Below, piece after piece: positions 1-6,144 of a stretch of 6,208 nt of DNA. Origin of the DNA: Candidatus Rokuibacteriota bacterium (lineage in GTDB: Bacteria > JAUVQV01); assembly GCA_030609125.1 (NCBI GenBank), contig JAUWCW010000127.1, positions 1-6,208 of the forward strand, read 5' to 3'. The notes below the pieces were generated by a model. That model saw only the letters and a program-made list of their open reading frames with translations, searched no databases and was not told the origin of the DNA. Numbering within the stretch: position 1 is the first letter of the stretch; every line of letters starts with the position of its first letter. A program made the position numbers and the translations under genes.

Positions 1-549
1 GAGATCCAGCCTCCCGGGAACCACTGGCGAAAGGGCTTCAGGGCGGCCAAACCGGTGGTGGACGCCCAGTGCGTCGTGAGCACCTGCTGCCTCAAGACCC
101 ATGGATACGGGGGAGTTTTCACGATGTCTCTCAAGCTCTCCGTGGGCGTCACCCACAAAGGGGACATGTCGGAGCTTCACGGATCCTTCAGCGACATGCG
201 AAAGATGATAGCCGAGATAAACGTCGCTTACAGCCCGGCTCTCATCGTGATGGACGGCATCGAGTGCTTCACCGACGGCGGACCAAGTCATGGCACGCAG
301 AAACACGGGGGTGTGATAGTGGCCGGCACCGATCGTATTGCCGTCGACGCCGTGGGCCTCGCCATACTCAAGGAACTCGGATGCAACCCGGCCATCATGC
401 ACACCCGGATCTTCCGGCAGGAGCAGATAGAGCGCGCGGTGGCACTTCACCTCGGTATCGCTAGCCCCGGGCAGATAGAGCTCGTGGCGGAAGACACCGG
501 TAGCCAAACTTACGCTGAGAAACTCCGCGGCATCCTGGGCGAGGGATAA
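1..549 (+). CDS. DUF362 domain protein, C-terminal part (5' end outside window)
   Basis: The reading frame is open to the left edge and ends at TAA 547-549, giving 182 visible residues. DUF362 is a family of uncharacterised proteins, often fused to or encoded beside Fe-S proteins in anaerobes; its reaction is not established. Family-like features are visible: the stretch around CCLKTHGYGGVFTMSLKLSVG (bases 88-153) matches the usual 'lKtH...slKn..G' block, and GPSHGTQKHGGVIVAGTDR followed by IAVDAV (bases about 280-351) matches the 'GP..G....gvilAs.DpvAvDav' block. No ferredoxin-type cysteine cluster is present in the visible part, though one could lie upstream. An internal GTG at 55 could be called as a start, but the sequence before it reads as normal protein, so I treat the gene as truncated by the window. 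Downstream lies a gene-poor gap, so it appears to be last in its transcription unit. Confidence 0.85.
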   Translation, partial: EIQPPGNHWRKGFRAAKPVVDAQCVVSTCCLKTHGYGGVFTMSLKLSVGVTHKGDMSELHGSFSDMRKMIAEINVAYSPALIVMDGIECFTDGGPSHGTQKHGGVIVAGTDRIAVDAVGLAILKELGCNPAIMHTRIFRQEQIERAVALHLGIASPGQIELVAEDTGSQTYAEKLRGILGEG

Positions 550-668
550 CGCCTTGGGTGCCAGAAACTGAATAAAAGACCCCTGGAGCACCTGAAGCTC
601 TCGGAGGAGTCTGAATCGTGGCCGTCGCCAGTCGCCCCCCGAATATCTTTCGCTAAGGGGTACATTCC

Positions 669-767
669 ATGGACCGCAGGCAGTTTCTGCGTGCCTGCCG
701 GGGAGACGAAGCCGACGGCCTGGGCCGCATCGCATGCAGGCACCCTCGGCAGGAGCTATACCAGTGA
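669..767 (+). pseudogene. Short frame starting with a Tat-like leader; possible remnant of an exported redox protein gene
   Basis: An ATG at 669 is preceded by AAGGGG at 655-660 with an 8-base spacer, a good ribosome binding site. The 32-codon frame begins MDRRQFLRAC, a close match to the twin-arginine consensus (RR-x-F-L) used to export folded cofactor proteins. The leader then continues with charged residues (RGDEADGLGRIACR) instead of the expected hydrophobic h-region, and stops at TGA 765-767. The frame one base further on stays open to 955 but does not look like any family I know. The simplest reading is the 5' end of a decayed or frameshifted gene lying downstream of the DUF362 gene. 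A chance open frame is the alternative. The leader resembles the starts of the two radical SAM genes in this window (MNRRTFLGIC and MKITRRDFIR). Confidence 0.35.
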
Positions 768-1059
768 ACTCCGCCGCCGCGCACGTGCATGAGATCGGGC
801 AGAAAAAAGAGCCCCAAGTGATCGTCGGACCGGCTCAAAACTCCCAGGGGATGTCCCTAACGGGTCCCTTGTTTGCCCGGTTTCACACTTCCTGCCGGAC
901 CTTCAAAAGATGCCTCCTGGCTGACCCAGCGCAACCTCTTGGGGCCTACTTATAATATAACTCTTTTTTCTGCATTTTCAATATTTTCACCTTCAGCGAC
1001 GCTGTTCTGAGACCTTCCAGTGCGGAGAGACGTCCAACCCTCTCAAACCCCCGCCCTTA

Positions 1060-1179
1060 CTAATGCTTCTCTTTCTCCTTCGGCCCCAACTCAAAATCCT
1101 CAATTATTTTTTGTGCCATCGCCAAAGCCTCACGGCTTATTTCTGCATTAGGACCGTCACCGTCCTCACCGAGGGCGGC
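1060..1179 (-). pseudogene. C-terminal fragment of an unidentified gene
   Basis: Read on the minus strand, 39 codons between an upstream in-frame TAG (1180-1182) and the tandem stops TAG TAA (1057-1062) give a protein-like, charged, helix-forming tail. It runs from AALGEDGDGPNAEISREALA (about 1120-1179) to AQKIIEDFELGPKEKEKH. Codons are AT-richer than in the neighbouring genes (for example AAA ATA ATT GAG GAT TTT). There is no plausible start codon with a ribosome binding site before it; the only ATG would leave 19 residues. It therefore looks like the 3' end of a gene whose front was lost when the present neighbour was joined to it. I do not recognise the family. A chance open frame cannot be excluded at this length. 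Confidence 0.35.
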
Positions 1180-1194
1180 CTAAAGAAGTGATTT

Positions 1195-1209
1195 CCGGGG
1201 CCAGCCCGG
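1195..1209 (-). terminator. Weak hairpin downstream of the membrane-protein gene
   Basis: On the minus strand, CCGGG (1205-1209) and CCCGG (1195-1199) can pair around a 5-base loop, 17 bases past the stop codon of the membrane-protein gene. The 3' side reads AAATCACTTCTTT, with no continuous T tract. It could end transcription weakly or act as an mRNA 3' stabiliser. Chance pairing is likely in such GC-rich DNA. Confidence 0.25.
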
Positions 1210-1226
1210 GGGATGGCTATGAACCG

Positions 1227-3551
1227 TCAGTGCCCTGTCCTCGTCGGAACAGATCCCGCGGCGACCAGCACCAGGCTGGCCAGCTTCAGGGCGGCTATGG
1301 TCATACAGGTCTCGAGCAGACCGAGAACGGGAAAGAGTACTACTCCCGCAATGCCGCCCAGCCACCCCCCGATGAGGTCCGCCCCGTAGAGCAGGCCAGC
1401 GGCGGCGCCGACGTCGGAGGAGGTCTTCAGGTGCATCTTGCCGGCGAGAGGAAACTGGGAGCCGATGAGCAGGCCGGAGAGGAAGGAGAGTGCCAGGAAC
1501 ATGACGCGGATCCCGGGGATCAGCCCGGGCCGCTCCAGGAGGGGCCTCAAGCCGAAGAAGATAGCCGGGAGCAAGAGGGCAAACGCGATCAGCGCCACCT
1601 CGATCGTCATGAACCAGGCCGCGTCCCTCCTGATGCGATCCATGAGGCGCGTCATGGCAAAGCTTCCCGCAGCCGTTCCCGCCATGAAGGCCGTCACCAG
1701 CAGCCCGATCCAGTAGAAGACGACCCCGTAGAGGGCCTGGAAGGTGAACATCAGGACCAGGTCGAAGATCATCCCGGCGAAGCCGGTGGACACGATGGCG
1801 AAGGGGATGCCTATTCGGATGGGGTCTTTCAGCCTTCTCGTCAAAAGGAGGAGCGGCGCCACGGCGACGGCCATGGCACCGATGAGGAGGGCCAGACTCA
1901 CGTCCCCGGACCGGGCGAGGAGCCGCTGCAGGCGGGGGGCGAACTTGGCGTTCCAGTGGGAGAGGCTGAAGTAGACGGCGAGGGGCCGAAAGTCCTCGTT
2001 CCGGCTCTCCGTGGCGCCGGCCATCGAGTCGGAAAACCAGTCGGACCACCGGGGATCGAGCCGGTACCTGATGTGGAAGGGGTTGAGGAAGTTCGTCTCC
2101 AGGCCCGCCTCTTCGAACCGCTCCTCAACGCAGCCGGCGTCGCAGGAAGCCAGCTCCGCCGCCGGCGACGCCAGGAGGATGTTGTAACCGTCTCCCGGTA
2201 TCACCCGCAGGTTGGGAAAGACGTCGCGGAGGGTGTTGATGATACAGGCGTTGAGATCCCGCACCTCCGGGCCCAGGTACGTGAGGGACCCCGGCAGGGT
2301 GAAGGCCGCAATCCCCCCGTCCTCGAGCCTCGCCGCAACGAGTGAGAAAAACTCCCTGGTGAAGAAGCGGTTGATCTGCAGGTCCATCGGATTCGACAGA
2401 CCGACGAGAACCACATCGTAGCGCCGCTCGGTCTCCTTGAGAAAGAGCCTCCCGTCCCTGAAGTGGACCCGCACCCTCGGGTCGCCCAGCTCCGCCTCCG
2501 TCAGCTCGGTGGGGAATTTCTCCACGAGTCTCAGGACGAGCGGGTCGAGCTCGGCGTAGTCGATCCGCTCCACCGGGTGCTTCAGAAGCTCCCGCAGGAC
2601 ACCGCCGGCGCCGCCGCTGACGACGAGAATGTTCACGGGCCGGGGATGGTACAGGAGAGGCAGGTGGGCGAACTCCTCGACGAAGATCACGTCCGGCGTC
2701 GGCGCCGTGATGGCGGGGATGCCGTTGGAGAAGAAAGTGTACTCCCCTTCCCTCTCGATGACCGCCGTGTTGCCGTAGACCGAATTCTGGTAGTGGACCA
2801 CCTCCTGGCCCGGCCACTGCTTGTCGATCGACAGCCGGTGCAGCCGCCCCGAGAGAGGCCCGAAAAGAGCGATGGCTGTGGCAGCCAGCAGCAGGACCGA
2901 GAGGCCCAGGACGGCGCGCTCCGGCAGGTGGCCGGCGGCCATCACCGGCCGGTTCCGGAGCAGCAGGACGCAGCAGAAAATGTTGGCCATGGAAACAGCC
3001 AGGGAAGCCTCGAAGGAACTCAGGTGCGTGATCAGCAGGTAGGTGAAGATGATGCCCCCGGCGACGGTGCCGATGGTTTCGAGGACATAGACCCGCCCGA
3101 TCCCCGCCGCGCCGCGCCCGGAAAGGGCGGACTGTATCCGGCAGGCGAAGGTGAAGAGGGCGCCGTGGGTCAGGCTCACCGGCAGGAGGATGAGAAAGGA
3201 GGCGAGAAAGATCTGGTGCAGGCCCATCCCCTGGCCGGGGACGGCGCCCGCCAGGGTCTTCCACGTTCGCGCCAGGTAGAGCGCCGGTGGGAGGGCGAGG
3301 GAAAAGAGGAGGGTGACGGCGACAAAGAGGACCACCTTCCTCTTCGCCCTCTCGATGGTTCTGCCGAGGAGGTAGGATCCGGCGGCCTCGAGGACAAGCC
3401 AGTTGGCCAGGATGATGCCGATCGACAGCTCATTGCTCAGGAAGGTGATCAGCAGTTCGCGCAGGATGAGGAGCTGGGCGATGATGCCGCTCGCCCCCAT
3501 GACCAGGACGGCACCGGAAAAGATCACGTCGCGATCCCTTTCTCTCCGCAT
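1227..3551 (-). CDS. Integral membrane protein with embedded spermidine-synthase-like domain
   Basis: The product has 774 residues. Residues about 9-231 hold roughly seven hydrophobic segments. Residues about 240-545 form a soluble domain, and about 550-768 add six or seven more membrane segments. This is the layout of membrane-fused spermine/spermidine synthase-like proteins. The soluble domain shows the nucleotide-binding loop VSGGAGGVLREL (311-322), the acidic residue of the next strand in YAELDP (332-337), and DGRLFL (366-371). These are typical of aminopropyltransferases, which move an aminopropyl group from decarboxylated S-adenosylmethionine to putrescine. The catalytic DxxDP signature is replaced by GLSNP (384-388), so Gly384 and Asn387 stand where aspartates are expected, followed by a family-like LQINRFFTREFF. 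Polyamine synthesis is therefore doubtful. The start ATG follows GGAGGG only three to four bases upstream; Met18 is an alternative. The gene is divergent from amrS across 124 bases. Confidence 0.82.
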   Translation of the reverse strand: MRRERDRDVIFSGAVLVMGASGIIAQLLILRELLITFLSNELSIGIILANWLVLEAAGSYLLGRTIERAKRKVVLFVAVTLLFSLALPPALYLARTWKTLAGAVPGQGMGLHQIFLASFLILLPVSLTHGALFTFACRIQSALSGRGAAGIGRVYVLETIGTVAGGIIFTYLLITHLSSFEASLAVSMANIFCCVLLLRNRPVMAAGHLPERAVLGLSVLLLAATAIALFGPLSGRLHRLSIDKQWPGQEVVHYQNSVYGNTAVIEREGEYTFFSNGIPAITAPTPDVIFVEEFAHLPLLYHPRPVNILVVSGGAGGVLRELLKHPVERIDYAELDPLVLRLVEKFPTELTEAELGDPRVRVHFRDGRLFLKETERRYDVVLVGLSNPMDLQINRFFTREFFSLVAARLEDGGIAAFTLPGSLTYLGPEVRDLNACIINTLRDVFPNLRVIPGDGYNILLASPAAELASCDAGCVEERFEEAGLETNFLNPFHIRYRLDPRWSDWFSDSMAGATESRNEDFRPLAVYFSLSHWNAKFAPRLQRLLARSGDVSLALLIGAMAVAVAPLLLLTRRLKDPIRIGIPFAIVSTGFAGMIFDLVLMFTFQALYGVVFYWIGLLVTAFMAGTAAGSFAMTRLMDRIRRDAAWFMTIEVALIAFALLLPAIFFGLRPLLERPGLIPGIRVMFLALSFLSGLLIGSQFPLAGKMHLKTSSDVGAAAGLLYGADLIGGWLGGIAGVVLFPVLGLLETCMTIAALKLASLVLVAAGSVPTRTGH

Positions 3552-3589
3552 GGCCCTCCACCAGATATCTCCCCCGGCTTTGAATCGCC

Positions 3590-3618
3590 TTGTGGTTCCC
3601 CCGGGAGGCTATTAGATT
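3590..3618 (+). promoter_or_regulatory. Possible weak promoter for amrS
   Basis: TTGTGG (3590-3595) and TAGATT (3613-3618) are 17 bases apart and partly match sigma-70 boxes (3 of 6 and 4 of 6). This lies in the divergent region, about 58 bases before the first possible amrS start. On the opposite strand TACAAT (3616-3621) could be a -10 box for the membrane-protein gene, but it has no good -35 partner. Both calls rest on consensus matching only. Confidence 0.22.
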
Positions 3619-3632
3619 GTACTTGAAACCGT

Positions 3633-3662
3633 CTCCGGGAGCAGGACCTCCCCCTCCCGGAG
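3633..3662. repeat. Perfect 9-bp inverted repeat upstream of amrS
   Basis: CTCCGGGAG (3633-3641) is the exact reverse complement of CTCCCGGAG (3654-3662), with a 12-base spacer. A further direct copy of the CCGGGAG core lies at 3601-3607, 34 bases before the copy at 3635-3641. The repeat ends 13 bases before ATG 3676, close to the AGGGAG ribosome binding site. It could be an operator for the divergent pair of genes, or an RNA hairpin in the amrS leader that affects ribosome access. GC-rich sequence makes such pairs fairly common, so function is uncertain. Confidence 0.4.
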
Positions 3663-3675
3663 CGGCAGGGAGTCG

Positions 3676-4866
3676 ATGAGCGAGCCAATTTCAGAGAGAC
3701 GGGCGCTGCGGCCGTCCCGGGGAACCGCTGGGTTTCTGATGAACCGGCGGACCTTCCTCGGTATCTGCGGCACCGGGCTCTGCCTGATCACCGGCGCCCC
3801 CCTCTGCGCCCCCGGGAAATCCTCCGCTGCCCCGATCTCCATAAAAGGGCTGATCAGGACGAAGCTCTCCCCCTGGTACACCCCCCTGGAAGCCGGCGCG
3901 GTCCGGTGCGGCCTCTGCCCCCGGGAATGTGTCGTCGACGACGGAGAGCGCGGTTTCTGCCGGGTCCGGGAGAACCGCGGCGGGAAGTACTACAGCCTCG
4001 TCTACGGCAACCCCTGCGCCGTCCACCTCGATCCGATCGAGAAGAAGCCCTTCTTCCACGTCCTGCCCTCGACCTGGTCCTTCTCCGTCGCCACCGCGGG
4101 GTGCAACCTCACCTGCATGTTCTGCCAGAACTGGGAGATCTCCCAGGCCGCCCCCGAGGAGGTCTTCAGCTACGACTTCTCCCCCGAGCGGACCGTCGAG
4201 GAGGCCGTCAGGAGCGGCGCACGCTCCATCGCCTACACCTACGTCGAGCCGGTCATCTTCTGGGAGTATATGATCGACACCTGCCGGCTGGCGAAAAAAG
4301 CCGGCCTGCTGAACGTCTGCCACACCAACGCCTTCGTCAATCCCGAGCCGCTGCGGGAGCTGTGCACCGTGCTGGACGCCGCCAATTGCGACCTGAAGGG
4401 ATTCACCGAGGAATACTACCGGGAGATGTGCGGCGGCGCGCTCCAGCCGGTCCTGGAGACTCTGAAAACGCTCAAGCGCAGCGGCGTGCACCTCGAGATC
4501 ACCAACCTCGTCATTCCCACCAGGAACGACGACCTTTCCCTGGTCGAGAAGATGTGCCGCTGGATCCGCAGGGAGCTCGGCGAGGAGACGCCGGTGCACT
4601 TCTCGCGCTTCTACCCCCTCTACAAGCTCCAGGGCCTGCCGCCTACGCCGGTGGCCACGCTGGAGAAAGCCCGCGCCGCGGCCCTCTCCGCCGGCCTGCG
4701 CTACGTCTACATCGGCAACCTCCCAGGCCACGAGGGGCAGCACACCTACTGCCCCCGCTGCGCCAGGACGATCATCCGCCGGACGGGCTTCATGGTGGGG
4801 GAGAGTCACCTCGACAAGGGCAGCTGCGCCTTCTGCGGGCAGCCGGTTCCGGGGATCTGGGCATAG
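3676..4866 (+). CDS. amrS: AmmeMemoRadiSam-type radical SAM enzyme with Tat-like leader
   Basis: The 396-residue product matches the radical SAM member of the AmmeMemoRadiSam family (AmrS), whose usual partners are AMMECR1 and MEMO1 proteins and whose reaction is unknown. The 4Fe-4S site that cleaves S-adenosylmethionine is CNLTCMFC (C143, C147, C150) followed by QNWEISQ, as in PFL-activase relatives. Before it is a four-cysteine module (C78, C81, C85, C95; CPREC ... GERGFCR). After the core, C359/C362 and C384/C387 form a zinc-ribbon-like pair of CxxC motifs at the C-terminus. NRRTFLG at residues 23-29, followed by a hydrophobic run and CAPGKSSAA, looks like a twin-arginine signal. Met22 (ATG 3739) would place this leader at the very N-terminus, but ATG 3676 has the better ribosome binding site (AGGGAG, three-base spacer), so the start is ambiguous. 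The neighbour downstream converges on it. No AMMECR1 or MEMO1 gene is in the window. Confidence 0.9.
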   Translation: MSEPISERRALRPSRGTAGFLMNRRTFLGICGTGLCLITGAPLCAPGKSSAAPISIKGLIRTKLSPWYTPLEAGAVRCGLCPRECVVDDGERGFCRVRENRGGKYYSLVYGNPCAVHLDPIEKKPFFHVLPSTWSFSVATAGCNLTCMFCQNWEISQAAPEEVFSYDFSPERTVEEAVRSGARSIAYTYVEPVIFWEYMIDTCRLAKKAGLLNVCHTNAFVNPEPLRELCTVLDAANCDLKGFTEEYYREMCGGALQPVLETLKTLKRSGVHLEITNLVIPTRNDDLSLVEKMCRWIRRELGEETPVHFSRFYPLYKLQGLPPTPVATLEKARAAALSAGLRYVYIGNLPGHEGQHTYCPRCARTIIRRTGFMVGESHLDKGSCAFCGQPVPGIWA

Positions 4867-4885
4867 CCGGGAGTTCATGAATAAT

Positions 4886-4899
4886 CCGGGCTAGACCGG
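4886..4899. terminator. Small hairpin between the two convergent radical SAM genes
   Basis: The 38-base gap between the two stop codons contains CCGG (4886-4889) and CCGG (4896-4899), which can pair around the loop GCTAGA and, being symmetric, would form on either transcript. An alternative imperfect stem joins AGCCGG (4866-4870 region) with CCGGGCT (4886-4892). Neither is followed by a T tract, so this would be at most a weak bidirectional terminator. Confidence 0.25.
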
Positions 4900-4904
4900 G
4901 CGCC

Positions 4905-5951
4905 TCAGCGGCGGCGAAAGCGCTCTCTTGTCACGAGGGAGCGGGCATCGAGGTTGGTAAGCCCGGCCTCCTCGGCCCAGTCCATCGCCTCCAGGAACTC
5001 CTCCCTGGTGATGCCGCGGGCTATCAGGGGGTACTCGTAGGCCCTGTACTCCACGCGGTACTGGGCCATGATGTTCACATACGTCGAAGGAGGCAGCTCC
5101 TGCGCCACCCATCGGACGAAATCCTTCGTGCCCGCTATCCTGTTCGGCATTACCAGGTGCCGGATCATCAGGCCGCGCAGGGCGATTTCGTGCCGGTCCA
5201 TCGCCAGCTCGCCTACCTGGCGGTTCATCTCGATGACGGCCTTCGTCGTCACCTCCGGGTAGTCGGAGGCCCCGGCGGAGTAGGCGGCCGCCTGCTCGGA
5301 ATCCATGTACTTCACGTCCGGCAGGTAGATGTCTACAATCCCGTCGAGGAGGCGCAGGATCTCCAGGCGCTCGTAGCCGCTGGTGTTGTAGACGAGGGGG
5401 ATGCGAAGGCCCTTCTTCAGGGCGATCCTGACGGCACCGAGGATGTTGGGCATCACGTGGGTGGGAGTGACGAGATTGATGTTGTGGCAGCCTTTCTCCT
5501 GAAGCTTCAGCATCATCGCGGCCACGTCGGCGTCGGTGATCTCGCTCCCCTTACCCTTGTGGGCAATCGGCCAGTTCTGGCAGAAAACGCAGCGCAGGCT
5601 GCAGTTGGAGAAAAAGATCGTACCCGAGCCCTTCCGGCCCACCAGCGGAACCTCCTCACCGAAATGGGGGTGGGCGCTGTAGACGACGGGGCGCACTGGG
5701 GCCCGGCAGAAGCCCCGCTCCCCCCCGGCGCGGTTCACCCCGCAGCTGCGGGGACAGAGTTCGCACTCCTCGAAGATGGCGTAAGCCTGCTCGATGCGTC
5801 CGGCAAGTTCCCCCTTCTCCTCCAGTTTCAGATAGGCGGGCTTCCAGGGTTTACTGGCGGCCAGCGCCTTCCCGGCGGGAGGACAGGGGAGCACGAGCAG
5901 ACCGCTCAGGCAGAGCAGATCCCTGATAAAATCCCGGCGGGTTATCTTCAT
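4905..5951 (-). CDS. PflX-like radical SAM protein with Tat-like leader
   Basis: The 348-residue product belongs to the uncharacterised radical SAM group related to pyruvate formate-lyase activating enzymes (COG1313/PflX-like). The Fe-S/S-adenosylmethionine site is CSLRCVFC (C117, C121, C124) followed by QNWPIAH. Before it is a four-cysteine module (C63, C66, C70, C82; CELCPRSC ... GERGFCR) like that in amrS. Other typical stretches are NLVTPTHVMPNI (159-170), YNTSGYE (188-194) and IYLPDVKYMD (208-217). The N-terminus MKITRRDFIR, followed by a hydrophobic run and PPAGKALAA, is a twin-arginine-type leader. I chose ATG 5949-5951 because it puts this leader first and has GAGGG (5960-5964) eight bases upstream. 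The frame is open 83 codons further, but that part lacks family likeness and runs through the repeat DNA. The substrate is unknown, and no glycyl radical partner is present in the window. Confidence 0.88.
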   Translation of the reverse strand: MKITRRDFIRDLLCLSGLLVLPCPPAGKALAASKPWKPAYLKLEEKGELAGRIEQAYAIFEECELCPRSCGVNRAGGERGFCRAPVRPVVYSAHPHFGEEVPLVGRKGSGTIFFSNCSLRCVFCQNWPIAHKGKGSEITDADVAAMMLKLQEKGCHNINLVTPTHVMPNILGAVRIALKKGLRIPLVYNTSGYERLEILRLLDGIVDIYLPDVKYMDSEQAAAYSAGASDYPEVTTKAVIEMNRQVGELAMDRHEIALRGLMIRHLVMPNRIAGTKDFVRWVAQELPPSTYVNIMAQYRVEYRAYEYPLIARGITREEFLEAMDWAEEAGLTNLDARSLVTRERFRRR

Positions 5952-5959
5952 CTCGCCAT

Positions 5960-5964
5960 CCCTC
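5960..5964 (-). promoter_or_regulatory. Ribosome binding site that fixes the start of the PflX-like gene
   Basis: On the minus strand GAGGG sits eight bases before ATG 5949-5951. It supports this start over the longer upstream extension of the same frame. An ATG at the end of this site (ATGGCGAGATGA) would stop after three codons and is not a gene start. Confidence 0.55.
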
Positions 5965-6021
5965 TGTCCGGGAGAAGGACTCCTGCGCTGGAGAAAACAG
6001 TGGAGCCAGCAGGACCTACTG

Positions 6022-6052
6022 ATAATTAGGGTCCGAGGAAAGAGACTGTCAA
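6022..6052 (-). promoter_or_regulatory. Possible promoter for the PflX-like radical SAM gene
   Basis: On the minus strand a perfect TTGACA (-35, plus coordinates 6047-6052) is followed after 19 bases by AATTAT (6022-6027), a 4-of-6 match to a -10 box. The spacer is longer than the ideal 17. The site lies about 70 bases upstream of ATG 5949-5951, a reasonable 5' leader length. The exact -35 is the main evidence, and chance is possible. Confidence 0.33.
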
Positions 6053-6144
6053 GAGCATAGATGACAACGCATCTCCTCGAACTCGACACAGTCCACGAAA
6101 GAGGGTGCGTAGACTTCGCCTTTCGGTAGACCGCGATAAACCAC
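6049..6144 (-). other. Short coding-like frame next to the REP-like repeats
   Basis: On the minus strand a frame ends at TGA 6049-6051. From a GTG at 6142-6144 it gives 31 residues, VVYRGLPKGEVYAPSFVDC followed by VEFEEMRCHLCS. The frame stays open upstream to the window edge through both palindromes, so it might be the 3' end of a gene entering from the right, or simply translation of a repeated intergenic element. I do not recognise it. Its stop overlaps the TTGACA proposed as the -35 box of the next gene. Two other minus frames are also largely open here, which weakens the case for coding. Confidence 0.25.

Larger units (their letters stand above)
550..1226. other. Gene-poor interval with probable gene remnants
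   Basis: About 680 bases lie between the DUF362 stop and the end of the convergent membrane-protein gene, with no intact gene that I can support. Three things stand out. A short Tat-leader-like frame with a ribosome binding site is at 669-767. A minus-strand coding-like fragment is at 1060-1179. The part at about 945-1150 is visibly richer in A and T than the flanking genes, including a TATAATATAA stretch at 951-960 and T runs near 963 and 1108. No strong terminator follows the DUF362 stop: the only hairpin nearby is a weak GAGC/GCTC pair around 587-600 without a T tract. The mixture of broken frames and a composition shift suggests an insertion or decay zone (inference). Confidence 0.5.

Noticed and set aside
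846-858. Near-palindrome AGGGGATGTCCCT as a mobile-element end
   Set aside because: It is a single short imperfect palindrome with no matching partner copy and no transposase, so it is not enough to call an element boundary.
734-955. 73-codon plus-strand open frame in the gene-poor interval
   Set aside because: It has no ribosome binding site and no recognisable pattern, and it begins within the Tat-leader-like frame. At most it is the shifted continuation of the same decayed gene.
951-956. TATAAT as a promoter -10 box
   Set aside because: It is a perfect hexamer, but there is no -35-like sequence 16-18 bases upstream and no gene starts downstream on the plus strand.
1188-2345. Long plus-strand open frame opposite the membrane-protein gene
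   Set aside because: It lies entirely or almost entirely antisense to a gene with clear family motifs, and its product is low-complexity Gly/Glu/Arg-rich sequence typical of frames mirrored from GC-rich coding DNA.
2463-3626. Second long plus-strand open frame opposite the membrane-protein gene
   Set aside because: It has the same character: rich in Asp, Glu, Gly, Arg and Gln, with no domain-like hydrophobic pattern. It is the mirror of the membrane helices and synthase domain.
3691-4878. 395-codon minus-strand open frame opposite amrS
   Set aside because: amrS has the conserved cysteine motifs and family length, and this frame is its GC-driven antisense shadow without recognisable motifs.
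5157-6029. 290-codon plus-strand open frame opposite the PflX-like gene
   Set aside because: It is antisense to a well-supported radical SAM gene and has repetitive Gly/Val/Asp/His composition.
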